DNA of 6,025 nucleotides from Pseudomonadota bacterium (GTDB taxonomy: Bacteria > Pseudomonadota > Alphaproteobacteria > Rhizobiales > Xanthobacteraceae): positions 1 to 6,025 of the forward strand of contig JAEYVN010000141.1 of the NCBI GenBank assembly GCA_023431725.1. Reading direction: 5' to 3'. Positions 1-6,025 of this stretch are shown here, one piece after another. Both the position numbers and the translations under genes were made by a program. Numbering within the stretch: position 1 is the stretch's first letter; the number at the start of each line of letters is the position of its first letter. The notes beneath the pieces were generated by a model. The model was given only the letters and a program-made list of their open reading frames with translations, did not search any database and was not told the DNA's origin.

Positions 1-259
1 GATGGAACGTATCCTGGCGCAGAGCGGAGCCGCCCCACACCGAATAACGTCCCTGACAGGCGATCGCCATCTCGTCGTTCAGCAGATCGCGCCAGCCAAG
101 CATCTCCAGATATGGTGATGCGCGAAACGACAATGTCTCGCCGCGATTGGCGACGTCCTGTTCAGGCGCGATCAGAAGCGGGCGATATCCCCGCTGCAAA
201 AGGGCACGGGCGCAGGCCATGCCAGCCATGCCTGCACCCAGAATCGCGACCTGATGCAT
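1..259 (-). CDS. lodB: LodB-like FAD-dependent flavoprotein, CTQ cofactor maturase (N-terminal part, truncated by window edge)
   Basis: Only the first 86 codons are in the window; the gene continues beyond position 1. The protein opens MHQVAILGAGMAGMACARAL, a classic Rossmann dinucleotide-binding start: a short beta strand, then G-A-G-M-A-G (residues 8-13) and a helix, ending near residue 34 where an FAD ribose-binding residue is expected. Residues 39-47 (RGETLSFRA) resemble the region after the first strands in halogenase/GR2-type flavoproteins. The gene directly follows the LodA-type oxidase: the oxidase stop and this ATG are 6 bases apart, with the weak ribosome-binding sequence AGGTTGAG overlapping the junction, so translational coupling is likely. 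In known lodAB and goxAB pairs, LodB/GoxB is a cytosolic flavoprotein needed to form the cysteine tryptophylquinone in the partner oxidase. The flavoprotein call comes from the motif; the LodB assignment rests mainly on the neighbour. A generic FAD monooxygenase cannot be excluded from this fragment. Confidence 0.82.
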   Translation of the reverse strand, partial: MHQVAILGAGMAGMACARALLQRGYRPLLIAPEQDVANRGETLSFRASPYLEMLGWRDLLNDEMAIACQGRYSVWGGSALRQDTFH

Positions 260-265
260 CTCAAC

Positions 266-2233
266 CTAGATGCGGTCTTTGTTCACGCCGAGTTCCAGCG
301 GACCGCGCTGCACTTCGACGTAGATTTCCTTGGGTACGCCAGGCAGATCCTTCGGTCCTGCGCGCTTCACAACGACGCCCATCTGCGTCCACAAGTCGAT
401 CATGCGGCGCAGACCATCCGTATAGCTCGCTTCGACATGCAGCCCGGTGCCGGCAGCGCCGCGCGACCACGCCACGCGCGCATGATAGAAGCGCATGCGT
501 TCCTCGGCCGAGAGATCGGCGCGCATCATCTGCTTGTAGAAGCCTTCCGGCAGCACATCGACCGGAAGCAGTGCGGGCCACCACACCGGCGTCGGGAACC
601 CTTCGGTCGTCAACACCGACTGACAGCTGAACGCATCGCCCTGCCACGGCACGCCCATCCAGCGGGTGAGATCGCCAGGCGCCTGCGGACCAACGGGTGC
701 GCCGACGTCGCGGCGATCTGGATGCCCGGCGAACACGTTCTGCGGATTGAGCTGGAAGCCCACGTCCTGAACGAGGCTTTTCCGGTTCGAGATCGCGACG
801 CGGAACGGCAGCGGCGTTTCCTTCGTCGAGCGATACAACGCTGCGTGACGAACGGGCCAGGTGATCTCGACTCCGGGATGGAAGGCCCCACCCGAACAGG
901 CATCCAGCGCCGCACGGGTCAATGCTTCCGGCCGCTGCGACAACGGCATGTCGTCGAGCTTCTCGATGGCATCGGCCGCCGCATCATTGAGGTCGTTGGT
1001 GAACGCGCCCTTGGCCCAATGGCTCAGGATTTCGTGTTGCGTCTTGGTCAACGTCAGCCAGCCGGTCGGGCTGCCGGGGAAGTTGACGCCATCGCCCAGC
1101 ATCGGCGGCAAGGCATCGACACGCATGTCCTGACCGCCCGGCTTGCGGAATGCGGCCAGCACTTTGCCGCGTGCAGCGCGCGCCTTTTCGGCCGGATCGG
1201 CCAGCGACTTGATGACCTCGGGATCGGACAGATCGGGCACGCCGATCCAGGCTTCGCTGAGATAGGAGGCCTGCGCCACCCATTGCATCATGCCCGAGCG
1301 CCGCAGGATCGGCAGCACATCGCGCCGGAATGACACGGCGCCCGACGGCGCCTTCATGTGACCGGAGGCGATCATCGCTTCACGCGCCGCATCATAAAGC
1401 GTCACGATCGGCTCGATCTGCGGAGCGAATTTCGGGCCGCAGCACACCACCCAGGCCGGATCGCAATCGATGTCTGTGTTGCCGACGCGGATCGTGGCTT
1501 TCACCCAGCCATCGCACCAATCGTCATGCCATCCGTCGTTGTTGGTGAAATCCCGCACCGGATTCTGCGGCAACGCGGAATTGGAAACCCCGGTTGCAGG
1601 GAAAACCAGCAGGCGTCCGGCATCGTCAGTGCGCAAATGGCCGAGCGCCACCGGGATCTTCTTCCAGAACTGGCCGGCCATGCTGAAGGCCACGTCGCGG
1701 CCATCGGCATTCTTTGAGGCGCCATCGATGCGGACCGGCCCGGCATTGATGACCAGCATTTCTTCGCGAACAACGGGGTCTGTGATCGATGCATTGCGGA
1801 GCGCACCGGGAATTCCGGGAGCGTTGTCGCCACCGTCCATCGCATTCGAATAACCATACCAGGCGGCCTTCGTGTTTGCGACATGCACCGTCCAGCGCAA
1901 GCCATCAGCGGCACCCAGTTCGCGCACCACGCGCCCCTGATCGTCATAGCCATACACACGGAAGCGCTGAACCTGCTTCTTGATGCGGTTCGGGCCTTCC
2001 TTGAAACCGCCAGCAGGCTCGTTCATCAGGCCGGGCACTTCCGGTGCAAGGAACCATTCATCGCCATTGCCCACGCGCGAAAAGCCGATGGCCGGGAAGA
2101 TCGCAGCACGCACGATGCGCGCACCGGCCGGCGCGGCTTCCTGTGCCTGCACAGGGGAAACGGCAGCCTTGAACAGCGACGGCGAAGCAAAGCCGAGCGC
2201 GGATGCACCAAGAAGAAAATCGCGACGCTTCAT
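266..2233 (-). CDS. lodA: LodA/GoxA-family CTQ-dependent amino-acid oxidase with Tat signal peptide
   Basis: This 655-residue protein belongs to the LodA-like quinoproteins, which oxidatively deaminate amino acids (lysine epsilon-oxidase, glycine oxidase) to release ammonia and hydrogen peroxide. Family landmarks in order: FPAIGFSRVGN (46-56), FLAPEVPG (61-68), WTVHVANTK (114-122), GWHDD (234-238), PQIEPIVTLYD (271-281), DVLPILRR (305-312), LTKTQHEIL (395-403), ACSGGAFHPGVE (445-456), GDLTRWMGVPWQGD (520-533), and a WWPALLP segment (551-557). Cys446 and Trp530 are the expected CTQ pair, matching Cys516 and Trp581 of Marinomonas LodA. The substrate cannot be read from the sequence. The start at 2233 is chosen because AGGAGA lies 9 bases upstream and because the protein then begins MKRRDFLLG, a twin-arginine motif (R3-R4) followed by a hydrophobic stretch and a V-Q-A cleavage site near residue 30. 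The reading frame stays open a further 30 codons upstream, but the ATG there (2323) lacks such a ribosome site. First gene of an operon with the maturase downstream. Confidence 0.93.
   Translation of the reverse strand: MKRRDFLLGASALGFASPSLFKAAVSPVQAQEAAPAGARIVRAAIFPAIGFSRVGNGDEWFLAPEVPGLMNEPAGGFKEGPNRIKKQVQRFRVYGYDDQGRVVRELGAADGLRWTVHVANTKAAWYGYSNAMDGGDNAPGIPGALRNASITDPVVREEMLVINAGPVRIDGASKNADGRDVAFSMAGQFWKKIPVALGHLRTDDAGRLLVFPATGVSNSALPQNPVRDFTNNDGWHDDWCDGWVKATIRVGNTDIDCDPAWVVCCGPKFAPQIEPIVTLYDAAREAMIASGHMKAPSGAVSFRRDVLPILRRSGMMQWVAQASYLSEAWIGVPDLSDPEVIKSLADPAEKARAARGKVLAAFRKPGGQDMRVDALPPMLGDGVNFPGSPTGWLTLTKTQHEILSHWAKGAFTNDLNDAAADAIEKLDDMPLSQRPEALTRAALDACSGGAFHPGVEITWPVRHAALYRSTKETPLPFRVAISNRKSLVQDVGFQLNPQNVFAGHPDRRDVGAPVGPQAPGDLTRWMGVPWQGDAFSCQSVLTTEGFPTPVWWPALLPVDVLPEGFYKQMMRADLSAEERMRFYHARVAWSRGAAGTGLHVEASYTDGLRRMIDLWTQMGVVVKRAGPKDLPGVPKEIYVEVQRGPLELGVNKDRI
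2134..2233 (-). other. Tat (twin-arginine) signal peptide region of the LodA-like oxidase
   Basis: The first 30 or so codons of the oxidase encode K-R-R-D-F-L-L, a fair match to the Tat consensus S/T-R-R-x-F-L-K. A moderately hydrophobic stretch follows (residues 7-25), then V-Q-A before Gln31 as a probable signal peptidase site. The conserved catalytic region starts only at about residue 40, so this segment is an added leader and not part of the fold. Tat exports folded proteins, which suits an enzyme whose CTQ cofactor is made in the cytoplasm. Confidence 0.72.
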
Positions 2234-2242
2234 GATTAAATT

Positions 2243-2248
2243 TCTCCT
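2243..2248 (-). promoter_or_regulatory. Ribosome-binding site of the LodA-like oxidase
   Basis: On the minus strand the sequence reads AGGAGA, then a 9-base AT-rich spacer, then the ATG at 2233. It decides the start: the upstream in-frame ATG at 2323 would place an unrelated 30-residue extension before the twin-arginine motif and has no comparable purine-rich site. Confidence 0.75.
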
Positions 2249-2441
2249 GTGCTGCTTCGCCATTGCGTGTGGGCTTGCAAGGCGGACGCGGAAGACATCA
2301 ATCAGCAGCAAGGTCGCAGCCATTGCAGACGTGATCGAGCGAATGTCCCATCACTAGGCAGAATTATTTAACAGGGTATTGTCGTAAGGGATTTTGAACG
2401 TCGCGAAGTCCGCACAGCAGCGATGTTTTGTTGCCGCAACG

Positions 2442-2455
2442 TTCGAAATTTCGAA
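2442..2455. promoter_or_regulatory. Perfect 14-bp palindrome, candidate operator
   Basis: TTCGAAATTTCGAA reads identically on both strands and sits in the AT-rich middle of the divergent intergenic region, about 210 bases from the oxidase start and 320 from the rightward start. This size and symmetry are typical of a binding site for a dimeric helix-turn-helix repressor or activator. No regulator gene is in the window, so the binding protein is unknown. Confidence 0.45.
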
Positions 2456-2761
2456 TGCGTCAGCGCAATTTAATTCACGCTAATAGCGCGGGATTTCGCG
2501 AATGCAGGAGCGGAAATGTCGACGACAAACTGACATGGAACTCTCATGCCGTGCTGATCATCGCACATTAATGCGCAGCGACACCGTACTGACGGCACCC
2601 ATCGTTTGGTCTTCAGTCGAAATTAAAAACCAACTCCCGAGGCTTGACGAGCAGCCTTGGAATCGCTGGGAATTTTGCATGAGCGTGCGCCTGCGGTAAG
2701 AAGTTCCCTATCTATCTGTGCCAAGATTCCGCCAAAGCATCCGGCTACCCATTGAACGTAC

Positions 2762-2768
2762 GGGGGGA
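2762..2768 (+). promoter_or_regulatory. Ribosome-binding site of the peptidase-like gene
   Basis: GGGGGGA lies 7 bases before the ATG at 2776 and supports that start over the in-frame TTG at 2752, which would place the G run inside the coding region. With the ATG start the protein begins with a compact, standard Sec signal peptide. Confidence 0.6.
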
Positions 2769-2775
2769 CAATTCC

Positions 2776-4836
2776 ATGGTTCGTTGGCACCCATTTCGTT
2801 CCGCTACGGCGGCTGCGTTATCTGTCGCGAGTGCGGCTTTCGTCGCGCTTTTCTCTGCGAACGCAACGGCACAGACAACACGGGCTTCCTGCCCCGAACT
2901 CGTTGACATTGCAGTCCTGCCCTCGCCTGTCGCCCCCTGGAAAGGCGCACCGCTGCGCGTCATGATCGCGGCCGAAAAACCTGTCGAGGGCGAATTCTCA
3001 CTGATCGCACCGAACGGAAGTGTCGTCTCCAAATCGCGCGAACGGATGGGCGGCCCACCGTACTTCTGGCTCGCCGAAGTCGCCTCTCCCGCAGCGGGAA
3101 CATGGCAGGCCAGGCTCGTACGCGATCGCGCATCGTCCGAATGCGCGACGGTCACGCGCGAGATCGTTGTGCATAATACCGAACCCGCTAAGCCACGCGC
3201 GTCACAGGGCAGCGTCTGGCCAGTGCGCAATTCATGGAATCGCGAGACCGAGAACCTTTACTCAGCCTGGATCGAAAAGCTGTTCGATGCGCCACTCGAT
3301 GCATCGCCGACATGGCCGGCACTGCATGTCGTGCTGCGCGATCGCTCGCGCAATTTCCTGTTCAATCATCTCGGGCTTGGTGAAGATCAGGCCGGACTTT
3401 TCATTCGTCCGGACTGCGCCGACCTTCCCTACTTCCTGCGCGCCTATTTTGCCTTCAAGATGGGACTGCCGTTCGGCTACGCGAAGTGTACGCGTGGCGG
3501 CGGCGGCCAGCCGCCGCGATGTCCGGTCTGGTGGAACATCCAGAATGAGGAACCGCGTCGCGAAGCACCCGAAGATCTGATTGCTGCGGCCGATGCGTCG
3601 TCATCCAACACTCCAACCGCGACGGCCAGTGCATCGGGCGGTTCGTTCGGAGTGTTCCGCCAGCCGGCGCAAAGACCGGCTTTGGCCACACCGGGGATTG
3701 CCGTGCCGCCATCGTCCGCCACTCCCGCAAGCAAGCAGCCCAAGGGACCACCGCCACGGCCGGCCGGACTTGTTCAGGGTTTCGGGCATTATCTGAAATG
3801 GAGCGTGGGCGACGGCGTTCATTCCGGCGCAGGCCGCACGCGCGCGACCGACGACACCGCTGATTTCTATCCCGTCCCGCTCACCGAAGATAACCTGCGG
3901 CCCGGCACGGTCTACGCTGATCCATACGGGCACCTGCTGGTGATCGCGCGGCGCGTCGCGCAAACGGATGGCAGCGCCGGTGTGTTCCTTGCTGTCGATG
4001 CACAGCCCGACGGAACGGTTGCGCGCAAGCGCTTCTGGCGTGGCAACTTCCTGTTCGCGCAGGAGCCAGCGCTCGGCGATGCCGGCTTCAAACGCTTTCG
4101 GCCAGTCGTGCGTGACAAGGGCGGTAATCTGCGTCGGCTGACCAATGCGGAGATCAACAAGAACCCGCATTATGCCGACGCCTCGCTCGAACAAACCAAG
4201 CTTACCGTCGAAGCCTTCTACGATCGCATGGACGACGTGATGTCGCCGTCGCCGCTCGACCCGGTGCGGGCGATGACCGAAGCGATCACCTCGCTCGATG
4301 AGCAGGTGCGCGCGCGTGTGACATCGGTCGAGAACGGACGCAAATTCCAGAACAGCGGCAAGGGCGACGCCAGCATGCCCGAAGGTGCCGCGATCTTCGA
4401 GACCACCGGCGCCTGGGAGGATTTCGCGACGCCTTCCCGCGATCTGCGTCTACTGATCGCCATGGATGTCGTGCGCGGCTTCCCCGATCGCGTGATGCGG
4501 CGGCCCGAGCGCTATGCCATGCCGGCCGGCAAGACGGCCGGCGATGTGAAGGCCGAACTGGAACGCGTGCTCGCCGCCGAACTGTCGTCGCGCAAATTCT
4601 CGTATCCACGCAGCGACGGCTCGCAATGGACGCTGACCGTCAAGGATGTGATCGACCGCATTGCTGACCTCGAAATGGCCTACAACGTGAACGACTGCGT
4701 CGAATTGCGATGGGGCGCACCGCCAAAGAGCGAGGAATCTGCAACCTGCAAGCGCAATGCACCACAGGCCCAGCGCGCCAAGATGACCAATTACCGTGCG
4801 TGGTTCCACGAGCGCCGCCGGCCACCCCGTACCTGA
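2776..4836 (+). CDS. Secreted protein of unknown function with a predicted NlpC/P60-like Cys-His catalytic core
   Basis: I do not recognise a named family for this 686-residue protein. Residues 1-32 form a Sec signal peptide (Arg near the start, hydrophobic 11-28, cleavage after A-T-A). Residues about 40-135 alternate in a beta-sandwich manner and include GGPPYFWLAEV (92-102); Cys39 and Cys123 could pair. The core has D-C-A-D-L-P-Y-F (213-220) followed by the helix-like LRAYFAFKMGLPFGY, then P-G-T-V-Y (376-380) and Y-G-H-L-L-V-I (384-390), then A-V-D (406-408). A helix-starting Cys, a strand His after a G-x-V turn, and a third polar residue are the layout of NlpC/P60 and related papain-fold hydrolases, which suggests Cys214, His386 and Asp408 as a triad. 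Residues about 275-330 between Cys and His are rich in Pro, Ser, Thr and Ala. The C-terminal 200 residues are mostly charged and helical, ending very basic. It is transcribed divergently from the oxidase. The catalytic reading is inferred; it may be a non-enzymatic envelope protein. Confidence 0.85.
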   Translation: MVRWHPFRSATAAALSVASAAFVALFSANATAQTTRASCPELVDIAVLPSPVAPWKGAPLRVMIAAEKPVEGEFSLIAPNGSVVSKSRERMGGPPYFWLAEVASPAAGTWQARLVRDRASSECATVTREIVVHNTEPAKPRASQGSVWPVRNSWNRETENLYSAWIEKLFDAPLDASPTWPALHVVLRDRSRNFLFNHLGLGEDQAGLFIRPDCADLPYFLRAYFAFKMGLPFGYAKCTRGGGGQPPRCPVWWNIQNEEPRREAPEDLIAAADASSSNTPTATASASGGSFGVFRQPAQRPALATPGIAVPPSSATPASKQPKGPPPRPAGLVQGFGHYLKWSVGDGVHSGAGRTRATDDTADFYPVPLTEDNLRPGTVYADPYGHLLVIARRVAQTDGSAGVFLAVDAQPDGTVARKRFWRGNFLFAQEPALGDAGFKRFRPVVRDKGGNLRRLTNAEINKNPHYADASLEQTKLTVEAFYDRMDDVMSPSPLDPVRAMTEAITSLDEQVRARVTSVENGRKFQNSGKGDASMPEGAAIFETTGAWEDFATPSRDLRLLIAMDVVRGFPDRVMRRPERYAMPAGKTAGDVKAELERVLAAELSSRKFSYPRSDGSQWTLTVKDVIDRIADLEMAYNVNDCVELRWGAPPKSEESATCKRNAPQAQRAKMTNYRAWFHERRRPPRT

Positions 4837-4918
4837 GGCTGCCACCAGTATCCTTGCCTGTCCGGTCCGAAGCCTGTTAAGCAGCGACATCCAACTTAAG
4901 CATGCGCTGGAACCTTCT

Positions 4919-5263
4919 GTGGCAATCCTACCTCTCTTCAGCGGCCCCTTTGTCTTCCTCGACTACGCACTGCCGTTTGTTCTTCTTCTCATGTCTGCGC
5001 TGATCCTGACCGGGAATTTCGCAGTCAAGAGCTTCTTCGATCGTTGCGGCATTGGCCTGCATGGGCGCTACGGTTCAGGCATTGCCCTCGCTTTCCTCGG
5101 CTTCATTCTCATGACCGGCCTTGAGGCGCTCGCCACACAAGCCCTCATTATTTTGCTCGTCATGATGGCCGTCGTGACAATATTTCGCGGCGGCTCGCGC
5201 AAGATGGCCATGGCCAATCTCGTGGTTGCGGCGATCCTCATTCCAGTGGCCATAATCCCGTAA
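4919..5263 (+). CDS. Small integral membrane protein, four predicted membrane segments, function unknown
   Basis: From a GTG start the product has 114 residues and is almost wholly hydrophobic. Segments: about 11-32 (FVFLDYALPFVLLLMSALIL), 53-72, 73-89 (TQALIILLVMMAVVTIF) and 97-113, with the charged loop VKSFFDRC (36-43) and a basic loop R-G-G-S-R-K (90-95). The start is uncertain. GTG at 4919 has GGAA about 6 bases upstream and precedes the first hydrophobic segment. The frame is open back to 4796 (GTG, overlapping the previous gene), and the first ATG (4991) would cut the first segment in half. It lies 82 bases after the peptidase-like gene and 24 before the methyltransferase, all on one strand, so an operon is plausible. 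I see no family motif. Confidence 0.6.
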   Translation: MAILPLFSGPFVFLDYALPFVLLLMSALILTGNFAVKSFFDRCGIGLHGRYGSGIALAFLGFILMTGLEALATQALIILLVMMAVVTIFRGGSRKMAMANLVVAAILIPVAIIP

Positions 5264-5285
5264 ATCCAAGTCCCGTAAATCCAAG
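5256..5285 (+). repeat. Perfect 15-bp tandem duplication spanning the stop codon of the membrane protein
   Basis: TCCCGTAAATCCAAG occurs twice back to back (5256-5270 and 5271-5285) without a mismatch. The first copy holds the TAA that ends the membrane protein. Because 15 is a multiple of three, the second copy repeats the same TAA in the same frame. The unit ends two bases before the methyltransferase ATG. Its perfection suggests a recent slippage or duplication event, or an assembly artefact. Confidence 0.85.
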
Positions 5286-5287
5286 AC

Positions 5288-6025
5288 ATGCAAAAAACGT
5301 CCATTGCGATTCCATCGCCTTACTGGCCGGCCGGCTGGAGCGTTAATGCGTTCTCCGTTGTCGAGCGGATGATGCCAGACTTCCATCCGGGGGATAACGT
5401 CACGAAATATCCGCTGCGCTATCTGCGCTATTGGTTCATCCGCCATCTTCTCGAAGCGCACGCTCGGAAACTTGGCCGCCCCATCGATGTGCTGGAAGTG
5501 GGCGTCGATCGCGGTCAGATGCTGGCGTTCATGGACCCGACGTCGAAGCGCGGCATTCCTGATATTGCTTCGACATGGCACGCTGTCGATGTGAAGGCCG
5601 ATGAGGCGCAACTTCTCGCCCTTGGCTACAGCGGTTACACCGCGTTCAATGTCGACGGCAGCGCGCGACCGCCGCTCGACCGCAAATACGACGCGATGAT
5701 CTTCCTGCACCTGCTGGAGCACCTGCACACGCCGGAAGCCTGTCTTGCGGCCTTTCTGCCATTCCTGAAGCAGGACGGCATCATGACCGGCGGCTCGCCG
5801 ACCATGCCGAAGATCTTCGCCGATCTCGGCTATGAGAACCGCCTCAGGAGGAAGGCCGGACGCTTCGGTCATGTGAGCGTCATTTCGCCAGAACGCATCG
5901 AGAAATTTGCCGACGCGCATGACCTGAAGGTCGCATTCATGTCGGGCTCGTTCCTGGCCCGCAACAACGGCAAGGCGATCGAGAATTCGTCCGCCTGGTT
6001 GCGGCTGAATGTGGCGTTCGGCTCG
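5288..6025 (+). CDS. Class I SAM-dependent methyltransferase (C-terminus beyond window edge)
   Basis: An open frame of 246 codons runs from ATG 5288 to the end of the window without a stop. Residues 67-76 (DVLEVGVDRG) form the first strand and glycine-rich SAM-binding loop. Asp101 (HAVDVK) ends the second strand, where the SAM ribose is usually held. Residues 134-149 (YDAMIFLHLLEHLHTP) match the fourth strand with the L-x-E-H turn common in Methyltransf_11/23-type enzymes. GHVSVISPERIEKF (194-207) is the usual late motif of the same enzymes. The N-terminal 65 residues are an extra helical and aromatic part (RYLRYWFIRHLLE, 44-56). The substrate cannot be told; small molecules, lipids and glycans are all known in this group. 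The ribosome site is poor (CCAAG), so translation may depend on coupling to the membrane protein gene 24 bases upstream. Confidence 0.88.
   Translation, partial: MQKTSIAIPSPYWPAGWSVNAFSVVERMMPDFHPGDNVTKYPLRYLRYWFIRHLLEAHARKLGRPIDVLEVGVDRGQMLAFMDPTSKRGIPDIASTWHAVDVKADEAQLLALGYSGYTAFNVDGSARPPLDRKYDAMIFLHLLEHLHTPEACLAAFLPFLKQDGIMTGGSPTMPKIFADLGYENRLRRKAGRFGHVSVISPERIEKFADAHDLKVAFMSGSFLARNNGKAIENSSAWLRLNVAFGS

Larger units (their letters stand above)
2234..2775. promoter_or_regulatory. Divergent intergenic control region (about 540 bp) between lodA and the peptidase-like gene
   Basis: No convincing gene lies here; the short open frames have no good ribosome site and odd composition. The centre (about 2360-2510) is clearly richer in A/T than the flanking genes, as expected for promoters reading both ways. 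It holds the 14-bp palindrome at 2442-2455 and a related element at 2493-2505. A TTGACG at 2644-2649 resembles a -35 box for the rightward gene but lacks a good -10 box at normal spacing. On the minus strand AATAAT (2368-2363) could be a -10 box for lodA, again without a clear -35 partner. The region therefore probably contains both promoters, but I cannot place them with confidence. Confidence 0.6.

Noticed and set aside
254..1333. A long plus-strand open frame (359 codons) inside the oxidase gene
   Set aside because: It is antisense to a well-conserved LodA-like gene; it is rich in Arg, His and Ala as expected from the opposite strand of GC-rich coding DNA and has no recognisable motif.
2502..2699. 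A 65-codon plus-strand open frame in the divergent intergenic region
   Set aside because: No ribosome-binding site precedes it, and its composition (many Arg, Cys, Trp) is unlike its neighbours; probably chance.
3497..3517. A second 8-bp GC inverted repeat with a 5-base loop
   Set aside because: It encodes the Gly-Gly-Gly-Gly-Gln-Pro-Pro loop of the peptidase-like protein; Gly (GGC) and Pro (CCG) codons are complementary, so the hairpin arises by itself.
3601..4194. A 197-codon minus-strand open frame inside the peptidase-like gene
   Set aside because: The plus-strand frame spans the whole region with a signal peptide and ribosome site; this is a compositional shadow.
4521..4542. A perfect 8-bp GC-only inverted repeat with a 6-base loop
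   Set aside because: It lies inside a coding region, in Pro-Ala-Gly and Ala-Gly codons, and has no U tract; it is explained by codon use rather than a terminator.
4837..4918. Possible terminator after the peptidase-like gene
   Set aside because: No stem followed by a run of T is visible in this short gap on either strand, so read-through into the next genes is more likely.
5075..5920. A 281-codon minus-strand open frame under the methyltransferase and membrane protein
   Set aside because: The plus strand encodes clear SAM-binding motifs over the same bases; the antisense product is Arg/His-rich and resembles no family.

Overview
The window looks like chromosomal DNA of an alphaproteobacterium. 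This is an inference from the GC-rich codon use (strong preference for G/C at third positions) and from the style of the proteins. No rRNA, tRNA or marker gene is present to fix the genus. I see no insertion sequence, CRISPR array, tRNA, or integrase.

Layout: the left 2.2 kb lies on the minus strand and is a two-gene operon. Its first gene encodes a LodA/GoxA-family quinoprotein oxidase (266-2233). Its second gene is the LodB-type flavoprotein that matures the oxidase's cysteine tryptophylquinone (CTQ) cofactor; its start is at 259 and it is cut by the left edge. Both CTQ residues can be located in the oxidase (Cys446 and Trp530). The oxidase starts with a twin-arginine (Tat) signal peptide, which fits a protein whose cofactor is built by a cytosolic flavoenzyme before export. 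A divergent intergenic region of about 540 bp follows (2234-2775). It carries a perfect 14-bp palindrome and a related second element, and no convincing gene.

The right half is on the plus strand. A 686-residue secreted protein (2776-4836) has an N-terminal beta-rich region and what looks like an NlpC/P60 or papain-like Cys-His catalytic pair, interrupted by a long Pro/Ser/Thr-rich insertion. It is followed by a small four-segment membrane protein (about 4919-5263) and a class I SAM-dependent methyltransferase that runs off the right edge (5288 to end). The last two genes are separated by 24 bases that contain most of a perfect 15-bp tandem duplication, which also duplicates the stop codon.

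How they fit together: LodA and LodB are a well-founded pair (oxidase plus maturase). The oxidase and the putative peptidase both carry export signals and are transcribed divergently from one control region, so a shared envelope role is possible but unproven. The membrane protein and methyltransferase may be co-transcribed with the peptidase-like gene, since I see no terminator between them; their roles are unknown.
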